Below, piece after piece: positions 1 to 11,397 of a stretch of DNA of 64,000 nt. A program made the position numbers and the translations under genes. Source of the DNA: Amyelois transitella (lineage: Eukaryota > Arthropoda > Insecta > Lepidoptera > Pyralidae); contig NC_083532.1 of NCBI RefSeq assembly GCF_032362555.1, positions 4,105,001 through 4,169,000 on the forward strand, given 5' to 3'. The notes beneath the pieces were generated by a model. The model was not told where the DNA came from, made no database searches, and worked only from the letters and a program-made list of their open reading frames with translations. Each line of letters begins with the position of its first letter. Positions within the stretch are counted from its first letter, which is position 1.

Positions 1-1499
1 GGTGACGTGCCTATAGTTCTACAGTATTAACTAAATATTTTCAAGAATATGTAAAAAAATTATGAAATAGTCTTTTCTCTTCATTATCTTTTAATGCCTC
101 TTATGATATTTGCCTGTGTTCTTCTCAAAAACTTAGCCTGCCAAAATGAGTAGTAGCCTACTTAATCCAAGAAAGTACCTACGTTTAATAAATTCTGAGT
201 AATCTGTCTTTGCTTATCGATTGTAATTTTACGTTAACAGCTGGGAACAATGAGTGTTGTTGTATTCCAAATCACGGTTGAGTTCATTATAAGTAAGTAC
301 TTAGCTTGACATTGTGCAGAATTCCTACGCTTAACCAATTTTCACGTTTAAAATCGCTACAACTTCCCATGGATTTCGGATCATTTAAATATTTTCGCTA
401 CTTCTTTTTTAGTACTGACAAAAGCATATGACACATCTTTCAGATGGCCAAGAATAGTTGAAGAAATGTATTTAGGTACTTACTAAGCTTAAACAAATTG
501 AATAAAAAAACTTGTAGTACTTACTTACATTCAACAGATATATTTATCAATTATGGATTAACATACGTTGACTGAAACAAGCAGTCCAATATGTAATTAC
601 CTTAATCCATAAGATGACTCATATACTTACGTATTTTGTATAAAAATCTTAAAATCAAAATCTCTGAGCATGACACTCCCAAAGCTAGCTGGATTTTGCC
701 TCAATATTCGGTTCAGCTAAAGGGTAGATTATATTTACCTTAGGTATTTACACGTTTTCATTAGTGGAGCTAAGATAATTTGTTTGAAAAAAGGAGTAAA
801 TTTAGGATTCACATGAAAACAATATTAAACAAAACGATGTTCTAAGTAGTTTTATTGTTCCGACGGAACAATAAAATAGACTTCTCGTAGCAATTACTTT
901 AGCCAATACTAAAAATAACAAGTTCTACAAACTTGTCTCGCATTTTAATTGACTGCCCAAACAATAAAGTATATGGACATACATTTATTTATAATGCAAT
1001 TATTGTAACATAGGCCCAAATGAATTTTATATCAGTCGGCCATTCTCAGTGGGTGACATCACTATTTATCATAATTTGCAAATAAATTATTTTCAACTTT
1101 ATGAACTATAGTTCTGAGTCTATAATAAATTGCACAAATTATTAAACGAGTCTTTGGTTTAACCTTTCTAATTGAAGCAGAAAAAAATGTAAAAACTTTA
1201 CTGTTCTTGCGAAGGGGAATAAATCATTAGTAAGAGAGGGACAGAAGGATATTTCTCGCGTACGAACGACACGGCGAGAGGATATCGGGGTCATGGAACG
1301 TGTTTGAATTTCGAAACACGTTCTGTCCAATACGGTGCGTTCATGTTCACTCTTTTATCATTGGTTAGGGTGGCCCTGTACCAAAATTCCTCACCCGCCA
1401 TAAAATCGATACTTTCTTGGTTGAATTTGTTCACAAGGGGCGATAGTGTCGTTATTTTGTTATCTCTCAAGCGTTTTATGGTACACGGGTTGTTGTAGA
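1..1499. other. Upstream region, no gene seen
   Basis: AT-rich sequence with only short open frames. No domain or splice-consistent exon was found. A short perfect palindrome sits at 850-876. The region probably lies upstream of the SAM-domain gene whose first exon is proposed to end at 1634. Confidence 0.5.
850..876. repeat. Perfect 13-bp palindrome with 1-nt centre
   Basis: TTTTATTGTTCCG is followed by A and its exact reverse complement. It could fold as a tight hairpin or be a remnant of a transposon end. No flanking duplication was found. Confidence 0.7.
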
Positions 1500-1634
1500 G
1501 AGAGGTTCTTTGACGTTATTCGTTCAGCCATTCTGTGTGGTAAAATGTCCGGAGCTGGCGTGTTGGTGCCTTTTTAATTCATTATCTATAGTATAAATAC
1601 AGTTTTAGTGGTAAAATAGCAGGACATCAAAATG
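1500..1634 (+). other. Candidate 5' exon of the SAM-domain gene
   Basis: The segment ends in ATG followed at once by a strong donor, GTAAGTGA, at 1635. The next coding exon at 6158 also begins with ATG directly after its acceptor. Joining them would give two consecutive AUGs in one frame, or one may simply be leader. The start of this exon (promoter and cap site) cannot be fixed from sequence. CRE-like TGACGTCA lies shortly downstream near 1788. Confidence 0.4.
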
Positions 1635-2283
1635 GTAAGTGAATATGTGATGATATAACTGTATTTTATAGCTGAATATGTTTTGCTAAGCAATGTTTAG
1701 TGTGATAATACTCGTATTATGACTTACTGCTCAGTGTATGTTTACAGTGGTCTTTATTTTCTGTGATAGGATTGGTTTTCAAATGTGACGTCACGTCCCG
1801 TTTGTGATTAGAACGTATTATGTTTACGTCGCCATCTTTTATTTTGATAACCATTAGTGTATCACTTAAGTAACTTAGAAACAATTTAAATGTCCCTTTT
1901 TCTTAATGAGAATTTAATTACTGGCTCAAATAGAAAAAAAATGGTTCTTTAGTATTATTTTAAGATGGAATCATAAACTATGTTAGTGAAAGACTTTGGT
2001 TTTTGTTATTTTATTCTACATAATTACTTTCGTTTTTGTTCCAAAAATTTTTACCATCTTAATACAAAAATCCCTATCGAGCTGTCCCAAAAGCGAGGAC
2101 TACCTTAATCGGGTTTGCCTTCCATCTCTTTCTATTTACGTTCAAATAAATAGCCTTGTCTCTTTCTCGCTCACTGATTATTTATAGAGGAGTCGGAGAG
2201 ATTTGTTCGCCCCTGGAGCGCTCTATATTTACATTAGTGACGTGCATTTTTCAAATCGGTTGCAGAACATCGATAATTTTTTA

Positions 2284-2546
2284 TACATACATACATACAT
2301 ATAATCACGTCTATATCCCTTGCGGGGTAGACAGAGCCAACAGTCCTGAGCGGACTGATAGGCCACGTTCAGCTATTTGGCTTTAAGATAGAATTGAGAT
2401 TCGAATAGTGACAAGTTGCTAGCCTATCGCCTAAAAAAAGAATCTCAAGTTTGTAAGCCTATCCCTTAGTCGCCTTTTACGACATCCATGGGAAAGAGAT
2501 GGAGTGGTCCTATTCTTTTTGAATTGGTGCCGGGAACCACACGGCA
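2284..2546 (+). repeat. Family A dispersed repeat, complete copy
   Basis: Family A is a ~260-bp element, the commonest repeat here (over 35 copies or pieces). On this strand it opens with (CATA)n, then TCACGTCTATATCCCTTGCG and GGGGTAGACAGAGCC. It ends GGTGCCGGGAACCACACGGC. Its last part can fold as a GTGCCG/CGGCAC hairpin. It has no convincing pol III boxes and no coding frame that persists between copies; its transposon class is not clear to me. Confidence 0.85.
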
Positions 2547-2584
2547 CATTATATAATTTTTTATATATATTCAAATTTAATTTT

Positions 2585-2790
2585 TTTATTAATTATATAT
2601 ATACTTCACAACATTGGTTGACGTCAAATAAATTACTTAAAACTAAGTTTACTGCCGCTTCCAACACGTCAGCAGAAGAAGCGGTAACAAACTGCACTGC
2701 AGCATTTTCTTCAACAACGTCAACTTCACAACTATCCAAACTTAGAATAGAAATGTGGACGAGAAAATACATTGTTCAGATTAATTTATT
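2585..2790 (-). mobile_element. LINE 3' tail fragment (family C)
   Basis: Family C is recognised by a segment with GACGTCAAATAAATTACTTA, then GTTTACTGCCGCTTC and AGAAGAAGCGGTAACA. Further copies lie near 24060, 34367 and 49100. Elsewhere this tail joins a LINE C-terminal coding fragment, so I read it as a 5'-truncated LINE 3' region. Confidence 0.55.
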
Positions 2791-4184
2791 TATATGAGAT
2801 TTTAATAATAAATATAAGAAATGGGTTGTTAAAGATTTTAACTTTATAATAACATAATCTATGAAATTTCCATTCTTGAAATAGACAGAGAGCGGACAGC
2901 ACATACCAATTAAAGTCTTAGTTTTGCATTTTTACACTGTTTATGTATGAGGTTCTTAACGTATTCTTCTCCATTGCCACGAGATTTTTTTCTAAGTTTT
3001 TGCTATCAATTACATGAATACATCAAATTATATTAACTCAATTTATTTATTATGGTAGTTCATCTTTATATAATATTATTATATAATCAATGCAATATGT
3101 AATTTTAGGCGACGAATAATTATTACAAACTAATAAAAATAAACTTACACTAAATAAAATTAATTCTTATCTAAAAAAAGGAAAATGATATGAATAATAG
3201 CTATAATTGATTAAAATCACCAACATATTTTAATATTGTGACCGGGCAAACGAGCCTTTCTAGTTGTTAATGTAATTTTTTTATTATGACTACTATGTGA
3301 AGGCAATATGGCTTAAATTCCAATAATGTAAATTACAATTATATCAGTTATCTTGAAATAATAATAATAACATCGCTATCGATAAAAAATCATTCATTAT
3401 TGGTAACATCACTATTATAAAAGAAAAAAAAACAAATATGTCCGCCGCCATATCTGACAGGCAGAAATTATTATTCCGTATCAAGACATTGCAAATAATA
3501 CCTTATCTATTTACATTTAGGTCGAAAATCGTCAGCAAGTTATAAAATTAGGGACCAATATACATTGAACCCTTAGATAAACTATTATGTACTCTATTCC
3601 AATAGCCATTAAGTTCAAGCTATGTATCTTGTTAAAAGCGATGAATACCTTTTGGAGCAAAAAAGATAATGTATTTCTTGTGATATATTTTTTGGCCGAA
3701 TGATTTATTAGGGTGAGGGTAGACATATTGGTAAGATGGGTGGCGATCGAAAATGTTTTAATTTTGGTTCCCTTTCAACTAATCCGTAATAATAATACGG
3801 CAAACGCCATTGTTAAAAGTTGGCATTGAATTCATAAGGCGACTTGACAGGCAGAACACAGCCACAGATAATGAATAATGTTAACGATTTTATTAGAACA
3901 TTCAACTGACAACAAGCATGCTGTAATGTATTATTACATTAATAAATGACAGTCGATGTGGTGTGACCGTGTGACGTAAGCAAGTGGAAAAGCAGCATGG
4001 GTTGTCCTATCACTTTATATGCCAGACTAGAGCGGGTGTGTGCCCTAAGACAAGTTGTTGTAAATTTCAACGAATCTTATTGTACGACAGTACACATGCA
4101 AGCTAGGTCAGACGGGAGGTGATTCGTGACCATACTAAATAGTTAGCAGACCCTGGGTTCCTATAGTAAAGCTCGAGTACGTAC

Positions 4185-4363
4185 GTTCAGCTGTTTGGCT
4201 TAGTGATAGAATTGAGATTCAAATAGTGACAGGTTGCTAGCCCATCGCCTAAATGAGGAATACCAAGTTCATAAGCCTATCCCAAGTCGCCGTAACGACA
4301 ACCATGGGAAAGAGACAATTTGGTCTTATTATTTTTTACATTTGTGCCGGGAACCACACGGCA
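4185..4363 (+). repeat. Family A, partial copy
   Basis: Lacks the (CATA)n end; begins in the TTCAGCTGTTTGGCTTA part and keeps the CCGGGAACCACACGGCA end. Confidence 0.75.
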
Positions 4364-4552
4364 TTGAAAATGCGGCGCGGAACAAATTATATTTCTTAAC
4401 TAACTAACTAACTAACTACAATGGACAATTTTTCGCAAAAGCTTTATTCGTACATCTGTTTGTCAAAGTCGTAGTACACTTGCAAATAAAGAACATGACA
4501 AAAGCTATACAAATCTGAATAATAAGACATACCATTGTTTGTACCGAGTGGT

Positions 4553-4788
4553 ACCCGGCACCAATACAAAAAAGAATAGGACCACTCCATCTCTTTCCCA
4601 TGGATGTCGTAAAAGGCGACTAAGGGATAGGCTTACAAACTTGGGATTCTTTTTTAGGCGATGGGCGAGCAACCTATCGCTATTTGAATCTCGATTCTGT
4701 CATTAAGCCAAATAGCTGAACGTGGCCATTCAGTCGTATGTATATATGAGAGAGAGAGCAGAGGGATATAGACGTGACCATACGTAGG

Positions 4789-4792
<4 letters not shown>
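4553..4792 (-). repeat. Family A, complete copy
   Basis: Reverse orientation; its (GTAT)n end has grown into the long (TA)n run that follows. Confidence 0.8.

Positions 4793-4841
<49 letters not shown>
4793..4841. repeat. (TA)n microsatellite
   Basis: About 24 uninterrupted TA units directly after a family A copy. Confidence 0.9.
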
Positions 4842-4843
<2 letters not shown>

Positions 4844-4978
4844 TGGTATACTACCATTGTTTACTTGTCTGTCTTGGACATCCAGCAGTTTATGCTAGCT
4901 GTTACCCGCGGTTTGGTCCGCATATGAACAAAGAAACAACGCAACCGAGTTAGCTCCCAAAAGGAAGTTTTACCGACT

Positions 4979-5244
4979 TACATACATATAAATATAATCA
5001 CGTCTATATCCCTTGCAGGGTAGACAGAGCCAACAGTCTTGAAAAGACCGAAAGGCCACGCTCAGCTATTTGGCTTAATGATAGAATTGAGATTCAAATA
5101 GTGATAGGTTGCTAGCCCATCGCCTAAAAGAAGAATCCCAAGTTTATAAGTCTATCCCTTAGTCGCCTTGTACGACATCCATGGGAAAGAGAAGGACTGG
5201 TCCTATTCTTTTCTTTTTTATTGGTGCCGGGAACCACACGGCAT
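4979..5244 (+). repeat. Family A, complete copy
   Basis: Both ends present, opening with a (CATA)n-like run. Confidence 0.85.
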
Positions 5245-5279
5245 TTATTCAGATTAATATGTACCTAAGTAAGTAACTA

Positions 5280-5500
5280 TTAGAGAGCGCCCGCAGCTTC
5301 GGTCGTGTAAAACGAAAAATCTCCCTTTCCCGCGGGAATTTTTAAAAATCCTTTTTTAGCAGATGCCTACATCTTAACAACTATCTGCATGCGAAATTTC
5401 AGCTCGATCGGTCTAGTGGTTTGGGCTGTGGGGTGGTGGATCAGTCAGTCAATAACTCACCTTTGCGTTTATCACATTCACACTATTAATAAAGAGAAAA
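5280..5500 (+). mobile_element. RTE-type LINE 3' tail (family E)
   Basis: Family E has a GC-rich start (CGACTTCGTCCGC or variants), AAAAGTAGCCTATG, then TTTCA..AAATCGGTTCAG, ending near a short ATA/GTAGGA repeat. This resembles the widespread 3' tails of RTE-like LINEs in moths. The copy here is divergent. Confidence 0.5.
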
Positions 5501-5769
5501 GATTTTTATTTTTGTTTGTTTGTACCTAAATACTTTATTGGACATACTTAACAAATTTTTGAAGTACATAATAAGACATAAAAAATAACAAAAATGCACG
5601 ACCAGTCAGTCAATTTTGTTTGTTTGTAACGAATAAACTCAAAAACCACTGGACTAATTTTCACAAAATTTGGCATAGATAGGTATAAATAGAATAGACC
5701 TTCGAGAATGACAAAGGGTACTTTTTTTTGTGGAATTTCCCACGGGAGCGAAGCCCGCTCGAAAGCTAG

Positions 5770-6031
5770 TATACATACATACATATGGTCACGTCTATAT
5801 TCCTTGCGGGGTAGACAGAGCCAACAATCTTGAAAAGACTGAATGGCCACGTTCAGCTATTTGGCTTAATAATAGAATTGAGATTCCAATAGTGTCAGGT
5901 TGCTAGCCCATCGCCTAAAAAACGAATCCCAAGTTTGTAAGCCTATCCCTTAGTCGCCTTTTACGACATCAATGGGAAAGAGATGGAGTGGTTCTATTCT
6001 TTTTTGTATTGGTGCTGGGAACCACACGGCA
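5770..6031 (+). repeat. Family A, complete copy
   Basis: Upstream of coding exon 6158; both ends present. Confidence 0.85.
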
Positions 6032-6063
6032 CGGCGGCAGCTAGTAGGTATATAATATAGATA

Positions 6064-6120
6064 CATACATACATAAAATCACGCCTCTTTCCCGGAGGGG
6101 TAGGCAGAGACCTCTTTCCA
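6064..6120 (-). mobile_element. Family B LINE 3' end, short copy
   Basis: Contains CTTTCCCGGAGGGGTAGGCA. Family B is the reverse complement of a LINE C-terminal coding tail, best seen at 39484-39862. This copy ends about 38 bp upstream of the exon at 6158. Confidence 0.6.
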
Positions 6121-6157
6121 CTATAATATAGATATTTATTGATATTGTTTGTTACAG

Positions 6158-9100
6158 ATGCAGCATCAAATAGCTGAACAGAATCAGGCAGGGTAAGAGT
6201 CTAATTAACCAATCTCTCATCTATGCGTGACCCCTGTTGCGTCACAGCTTCTGAGCCCTGAGTCCGCTGACCTAATATTGGAACCACATCATCCAATGCC
6301 CATAGTCTATATCCCTTGCGGGGTAGACAGAGCCAACATTCTTGAAGATACTGGAAGGCCACGTTCAGCTATATGGCTTAATCATGGAATTGGGATTCAA
6401 ATAGCGACAGGTTGCTAGCTCATCGCCTACAAGAAGAATCCTAAGTTTATTAGCCTTTCCCTTAGTCGCTTTTTCCCACTTATCTATCCTAGTTGTATGT
6501 GGATAGCATGTTTGTTGGCTATGATTCGTTCTAACTACTTTCTTATACATGGTCTTCATGAAAAATAATATTCTTTTGATAAAGAAATATTAGCTGTTAT
6601 TTGTATAGTAGCGTCATCTATACCACGCTACAGAAACTACTTACACCCAATCTTACTAGTTGACCGGTAGATGTCGCTATTGAGCGCGTTCATATGAAGA
6701 ATGACGGTTTCCAAATTACTGTGAATCGAGACAATAAAACCTCCAAAACGACTCAAATTGCAGAACTATTAAGTCGTTTAGACCTTTATTGCGACAAGCT
6801 TTGAAGAGTCACAAGCACGTCTCACTGAATACAGTTCCAAGACAGAATCGGATTTCAGAAGATCCGCCATTTGCAAACTACCAAAGATAAAGAGTTCTGT
6901 GGTGGCATGCAGACTGTTTTTCTAACTCATTTTCTCCATTTTGTCCGGTCTTTTGCGTCCTTAGATTTGTCCATTGGCTTGCATATCATCTTTCGCGTCA
7001 TCTTGCCAAGATTTTTTCAGCCTGCCCCTTCTACCTGAAGGCGTCATTTGTTCTCCAAATACGCTGCTTTATTTACATCTAACAGCAACTGCTGTGACTG
7101 TTTGATAATTCTATAAATTTTCTTTACAGCTGCCAGCCTTCTGGGCAACAGCAGATGGTTCTGTGTCCAGTCCGAGTGGTGTATGAGACACAAATGCTTG
7201 TACAACCAGGTATGTTGAAACCTACATTTGTGCCGTGTGGTTCCCGGCACCAATAAAAAAAAGAATGGGATCACCCCATCTCGTTCCCATGGATGTCGTA
7301 AAAGGCGACTAAGCTTATAAACTTGGGATTCTTCGTTTAGTTTATGGGCTAGCAACCTGTCATTATTTGAATCGTAATTCTGTCATTAAGCCAAACAGCT
7401 GAACGCGGCCTGTCTGTCTTTCTAAGACTGTGGGATCTGTCTATCCCGTAAGGGATATAGGTGTGATTATATGTATGTATTATTATATATACTTACCTAC
7501 CCGATTGAATTAACCGCGTGTGAACTACCCTGATTTCTTATCTTGATTTCTATAATTAAAATATAAAAATTTATACTTCTTCAGGAGATCAGATACAACC
7601 AAATCAGACAATCTTCATCAACCCACAAAATCCACCGCCATGGGCACAAAACAGACAGCCGCAGAACCAAATGATATACGTCCAGCATGTGCCAAACAAT
7701 TACATGCCGTCAGTCCAAACGCAAATGGATCCGAATCAAATGTACTTTCAACAGGCTTACCAACAAATTGTACCGCAACCGGTGATGGCTCAAGGTCAAG
7801 ATATGCGACAATACCATGTTAATATGCTGCCAGCTAATATGGTTCAAAGTCCCCAAAACATTGGTCAAAATGTACCAGCCCAAGCGGTCACACAAAATGA
7901 TAGGACAAATGAAGCAAGTTATATACAAATGCCAGCCAACATTGGTCCCAATATGCAAATACCGCATGTTAATTCGCCACAAATTGTCAAACAACAAACA
8001 AATACTCCAGTACAAAGCCAACAAATGATTAATCAAAGACACGTCTATCAGCAGCAGATCAATCAACAAGTAAATGTGAATAGGCCACAACTTATAACAG
8101 TTAATCCAATGCAACAAGGTAATCTACAAGCTTATGAGAAGCCACAAAACAATGTCACAGTAAATCAACAAGTAACGCATCAAATGTATGCAAATACTGC
8201 ACCTAATCCGCGGACTGTAAATACAATGGCCCAAACAGAAACAAGAATGAGGAAGATTACACCGAGCGTGAGTCAAATACCTACAAATGTAAGAAGTGTC
8301 GCTCCTAGTTACATGTACAGACCAATTCAGCCTAGACCACCTTATAGACACAACATGCCAAACATAAATGTACAAAACACTACAACACAAATTCCAAATG
8401 TCATGAATTTACAACCAATTCCACAAAACGCAAATCAAGTAGTTAGAAAAATGAATGACGAAATGAAGAGTAGAAAAAGAAAAAGTGAATCTCCTGATAA
8501 ACTTCACAATAAAGTTACGGTTGTCAATATAAATACAGCTGTACCTTCGAATCCTATTAGAATAACACAAGCACCTGCTTTAAATACTGTTAAGTCTGTC
8601 GAAATAGGTGTTAATACAAGTCCAGTACATAGACCGAAGGCAAAGGTCGATGCGAACAAACAAAAAGATCCTAGGACAAATATCATCAAAAATGAAGATG
8701 CGCATTTAAAAGAAACTGTCAAACAAAATGTTCCCGACAAAGAAAAAGAAATAAAGAGTGATGTAGAAACAAATGCAGCTGAAAAAATAAGATATACAGT
8801 ATTTCCGCAAGCCAGAGTGAGGCCTCCACAAGATGAATTTAATAAAGTTAACGTTAATATACTAAAAGACACGAAAAATATTCTATACAGTGATGATAAA
8901 AATGAAATCAAATTAGAAAGCAAGAGTTTACTAAAAGAAAAGATACTCAGTAGGACCGAAATTAAAAAGGAGATCGAAGATAAAAGTGAAATTGATGTTA
9001 AAGCAAATGAAGAAGTTAAAGATACAAAAACTGATATAGCCAAAGACAAAAAAGAATTTGTACTCACACATGTTTTGGATGGTATTGTTATTCAAGAATC

Positions 9101-11316
9101 TAATACAGCATTTCCGGTAAGTCTAATTTATTTTTATCAATTTAGTTAGTGTTAGAGTCAAGTCATGAATGTAAATGATGAATCTAGCTCATAGTCGTAA
9201 AGGCGCACCATAAGGCTCCTCTCCAGAACGTAACCTAGACTACTAAATAACTACTAACGAACCTAAAATAGACTCAAGATAGAAGATGCCAATCGTGTTA
9301 AATCTTCTAAAGATCTTTTAGATTTAGTTTGCAGAAAGCATGTTTTAAATTACTTTTCTGTCGTTAAAATGGATTCGTCTGGTTATTTCAGATTCGCGAG
9401 CCAGTGAAAGTGGTGAACGAGAACGTTGACAAGAAACGGGATGTGGTCAAGGTTGACGGTTTTCTGAAGGGGAACTGCCTGGAATTGCCCATCTCCGATT
9501 TGAAACTCAAGGACAAGACGAAAGAGGATAAAGGTTAGTTTTTTTTTCTTTTGAGACAAATTACACAGATTGTGTTAGCCTCGATGTAAGTTCGACACTT
9601 GTGTTACGAGATACTAACTCAACGATACCGTATTTTATAATAAATACTTATACAGATAAACATACAAGACCCAGGCCAATCAGAAAGTTCTTTTCTCATC
9701 ATGTCCTGGCCGGGATTCGAACCTTCGGTGTCACAGATAAGCGTACTACCGCTGCGCCACAGAGGCCGTCGTAAAGGTAATACCTTACATCCTTATGGAG
9801 TTATAAGTAAGATAGGAACGGACAGAGAGTATGAGATGTGTAACCACGGATCCAATACGGGTTAGGTTAACCTGCAAAGGTTGCTTAGGTCAGATCGTAG
9901 TCGCTTCGTGTAAAAACCTGACTCACCCAATCCAGGATCCATGGTTGAAGGCGTACCCCGGGCTCCTCTCCAGAGTGGTGATCTATTGATAGAATTTAAT
10001 AATATCGATGCCCAGATTTTGTATATTTATATTTATTATATTCATATTTACTATTAAAGGGATTATTTTTTATATATTTTTAATGATTCGTTTGTTTCTT
10101 TCAGATAATCCATTTATCGACTTGAAAACAGCGACTGTTAAATCATGGACGGTAAGTAAATTTACCTCAATATATTTTTTTTTAGTTTCATTTGCTCCGA
10201 TACCCCAATCTTAATATAACTTCGTAGAATGTTCCAAACTTTATTTGTAAGTATATAAATAAATAAATATATACGGGACAAATTACACAGATTGAGTTAG
10301 CCTCGATGTAAGTTCGAAACTTGTGTTGCGAGATACTAACTCAACGATACTATATTTTATAATAAATACGTATATAGATAAACATCCAAGACCCAGGCCA
10401 ATCAGAGAAAGTTCGTTTCTCATCATGCCCTGGCCGGGATTCGAACCCGGGACCTCCGGTGACACAGACAAGCGCACTACCGCTGCGCCACAGAGGCCGT
10501 CAATATGTATGTAGTTACCATATTTTGGTTACTAGATAAGCACTCTGTTGCTTACTTATTAACCGACTTAAAAAAGGAGGAGGTTCTCAATTCGATCGTA
10601 TTTGTTGACTGTACGATCAACGATACATATACTAGATACATAGATGAAGGCAAAATCAAACAAAAAACGTTCTCACTTGTAATTTTGCAGTTTAAGTTTG
10701 CCATTCGAAAACGAATCTTAACATACTGTAATAAAGCACATAATCCTTAATTATAATGTCTCTGCTCATTGTGATATTTCAGGCGCTTTATTTCTAGATG
10801 TATTTATGATCCACATTCGAATGGACGGACGAAAACTTAAAGATATTTCTACGGTGTTGTTACTAATACAGCTTTAAACTGCTTGTTTCACGAAACGAAT
10901 CATTTAATCGATAAATTTAAGTAGGTACCTACCTCAAAACACACATTATTCTTGAAAGTTGCTAAAAGGGGTACTTTTAGGCGATGGGTTAGCAACCTGT
11001 CACTATTTGAATCTCAATTCTATCTTAAAGCCAAATAGCTGAACGAGGCCATTTAGTCTTTTCAAGACTGTTGGCTCTGTCAACCCCGCAAGGCGTGATT
11101 ATATGAATGAATGATGCTAAATGTCATTTTTGTCATTTTCAGGTCGACGAACTCTGTTCACACTTAGCGAAGTACAATTGGAATGAAACAGTTACTCTTT
11201 TACAAGAGCATGAAATAGACGGGGAGTCACTGCTTCTCGTTTCGAAAGCGCAACTCCTACACATCGGAGTGAAGGAGAAGAACGCTGATATCATTTGCGA
11301 ATTTGTCAAAAGTTGA
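6158..11316 (+). CDS. Polyhomeotic-like protein with HD1 motif and C-terminal SAM domain
   Basis: Six coding exons with matching phases: 6158-6192, 7130-7209, 7585-9116, 9392-9533, 10105-10151 and 11143-11316, giving 669 aa. The first ~300 residues are rich in Gln, Asn, Pro and Met; a Lys/Glu-rich stretch follows. Residues ~531-549 read VLTHVLDGIVIQESNTAFP, closely matching the HD1 motif of Polyhomeotic/PHC proteins. Residues ~609-669 (SWTVDELCSHL to the end) are a SAM domain including EHEIDGESLLLV. In Polyhomeotic, HD1 and SAM flank an FCS zinc finger and the protein acts in Polycomb repressive complex 1 in the nucleus, with SAM mediating polymerisation. Here the FCS finger is absent: the linking exon (9392-9533) has one Cys and no CxxC pair. 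It may be a diverged polyhomeotic or another HD1/SAM factor. Introns are full of repeats. An ATG at 1632 could add one residue. Confidence 0.8.
6306..6475 (+). repeat. Family A, partial copy
   Basis: Begins at the TATATCCCTTGCGGGG part and stops within the CTTAGTCGC part; lies in the intron after 6192. Confidence 0.75.
6905..7050 (-). mobile_element. LINE C-terminal coding fragment
   Basis: On the minus strand it reads RRGRLKKSWQDDAKDDMQAN, matching the GRP-K-W-D-I/V pattern near the C-terminus of RTE/CR1-type reverse transcriptases. It is a broken fragment inside an intron of the SAM-domain gene. Confidence 0.5.
7229..7482 (-). repeat. Family A, complete copy
   Basis: Starts 20 bp downstream of the donor of coding exon 7130-7209. 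Confidence 0.8.
9556..9771 (-). mobile_element. tRNA-derived SINE (family S)
   Basis: Family S begins with GGCCTCTGTGGCGCAGCGGT (pol III A-box-like) followed by a GGTTCGAATCC-type B box. It ends in a tail with TCGAGGCTAACTCAATCTGT. The arrangement is that of a tRNA-headed SINE, not a functional tRNA. The copy lies in the intron after 9533. Confidence 0.8.
9833..9985 (+). repeat. Family F dispersed repeat
   Basis: Carries GTCGCTTCGTGTAAAAACCT, then TGACTCACCCAATCCAGGAT and GGGCTCCTCTCCAGAGTGGT. Related copies lie at 14225-14570, 14625-14740 and 44680-44835. Class unknown. Confidence 0.6.
10276..10501 (-). mobile_element. tRNA-derived SINE (family S)
   Basis: The best-preserved copy: B box on the minus strand reads GGTTCGAATCC, and the A-box-like TGGCGCAGCGGTAGTGCGC is intact. 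It is inserted in the intron before the SAM exon. Confidence 0.85.
10975..11110 (-). repeat. Family A, partial copy
   Basis: Ends about 30 bp upstream of the acceptor of the SAM exon at 11143. Confidence 0.7.
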
Positions 11317-11386
11317 TGAAGTATCATCCTGCTAGTGTGTTCCAACCTTTAACTGTGTTGCTTCATGTCAGTGCGCTGACAAGAAT

Positions 11387-11392
11387 AATAAA
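11387..11392 (+). terminator. Polyadenylation signal of the SAM-domain gene
   Basis: AATAAA lies 71 bp after the TGA at 11316, in the expected position for the 3' end of this transcript. Confidence 0.6.
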
Positions 11393-11397
11393 ATACG

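Larger units (their letters stand above)
1635..6157 (+). other. Probable first intron, repeat-filled
   Basis: No coding exon was recognised between the candidate 5' exon and 6158. It holds LINE-tail and family A repeats (listed separately), an (AACT)n run near 4390-4418 and a long (TA)n run. About 2800-4180 has no recognised repeat. A TATCGATA box at 3377-3384 may be chance. Confidence 0.45.

Noticed and set aside
3532..3726. 64-codon minus-strand frame (MSTLTLINHSAKKYITRNT)
   Set aside because: Could be an old transposon scrap, but nothing recognisable; not supported as a gene.
7640..7822. 60-codon frame with its own ATG overlapping the Gln-rich exon
   Set aside because: Different frame; splice phases from exons 6158-6192 and 7130-7209 lead into the long frame, not this one.
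7710..8117. Antisense open frames opposite the Gln-rich exon (also 8504-9067)
   Set aside because: They arise from CAA/AAA-rich sense codons; the sense frame has spliced continuity and domains.
10430..10501. tRNA gene on the minus strand (also at 23614, 28846, 41455 and 14770)
   Set aside because: The pol III boxes are present but the sequences do not fold as full cloverleaves, occur in multiple copies and are followed by a common tail; they are SINE heads.
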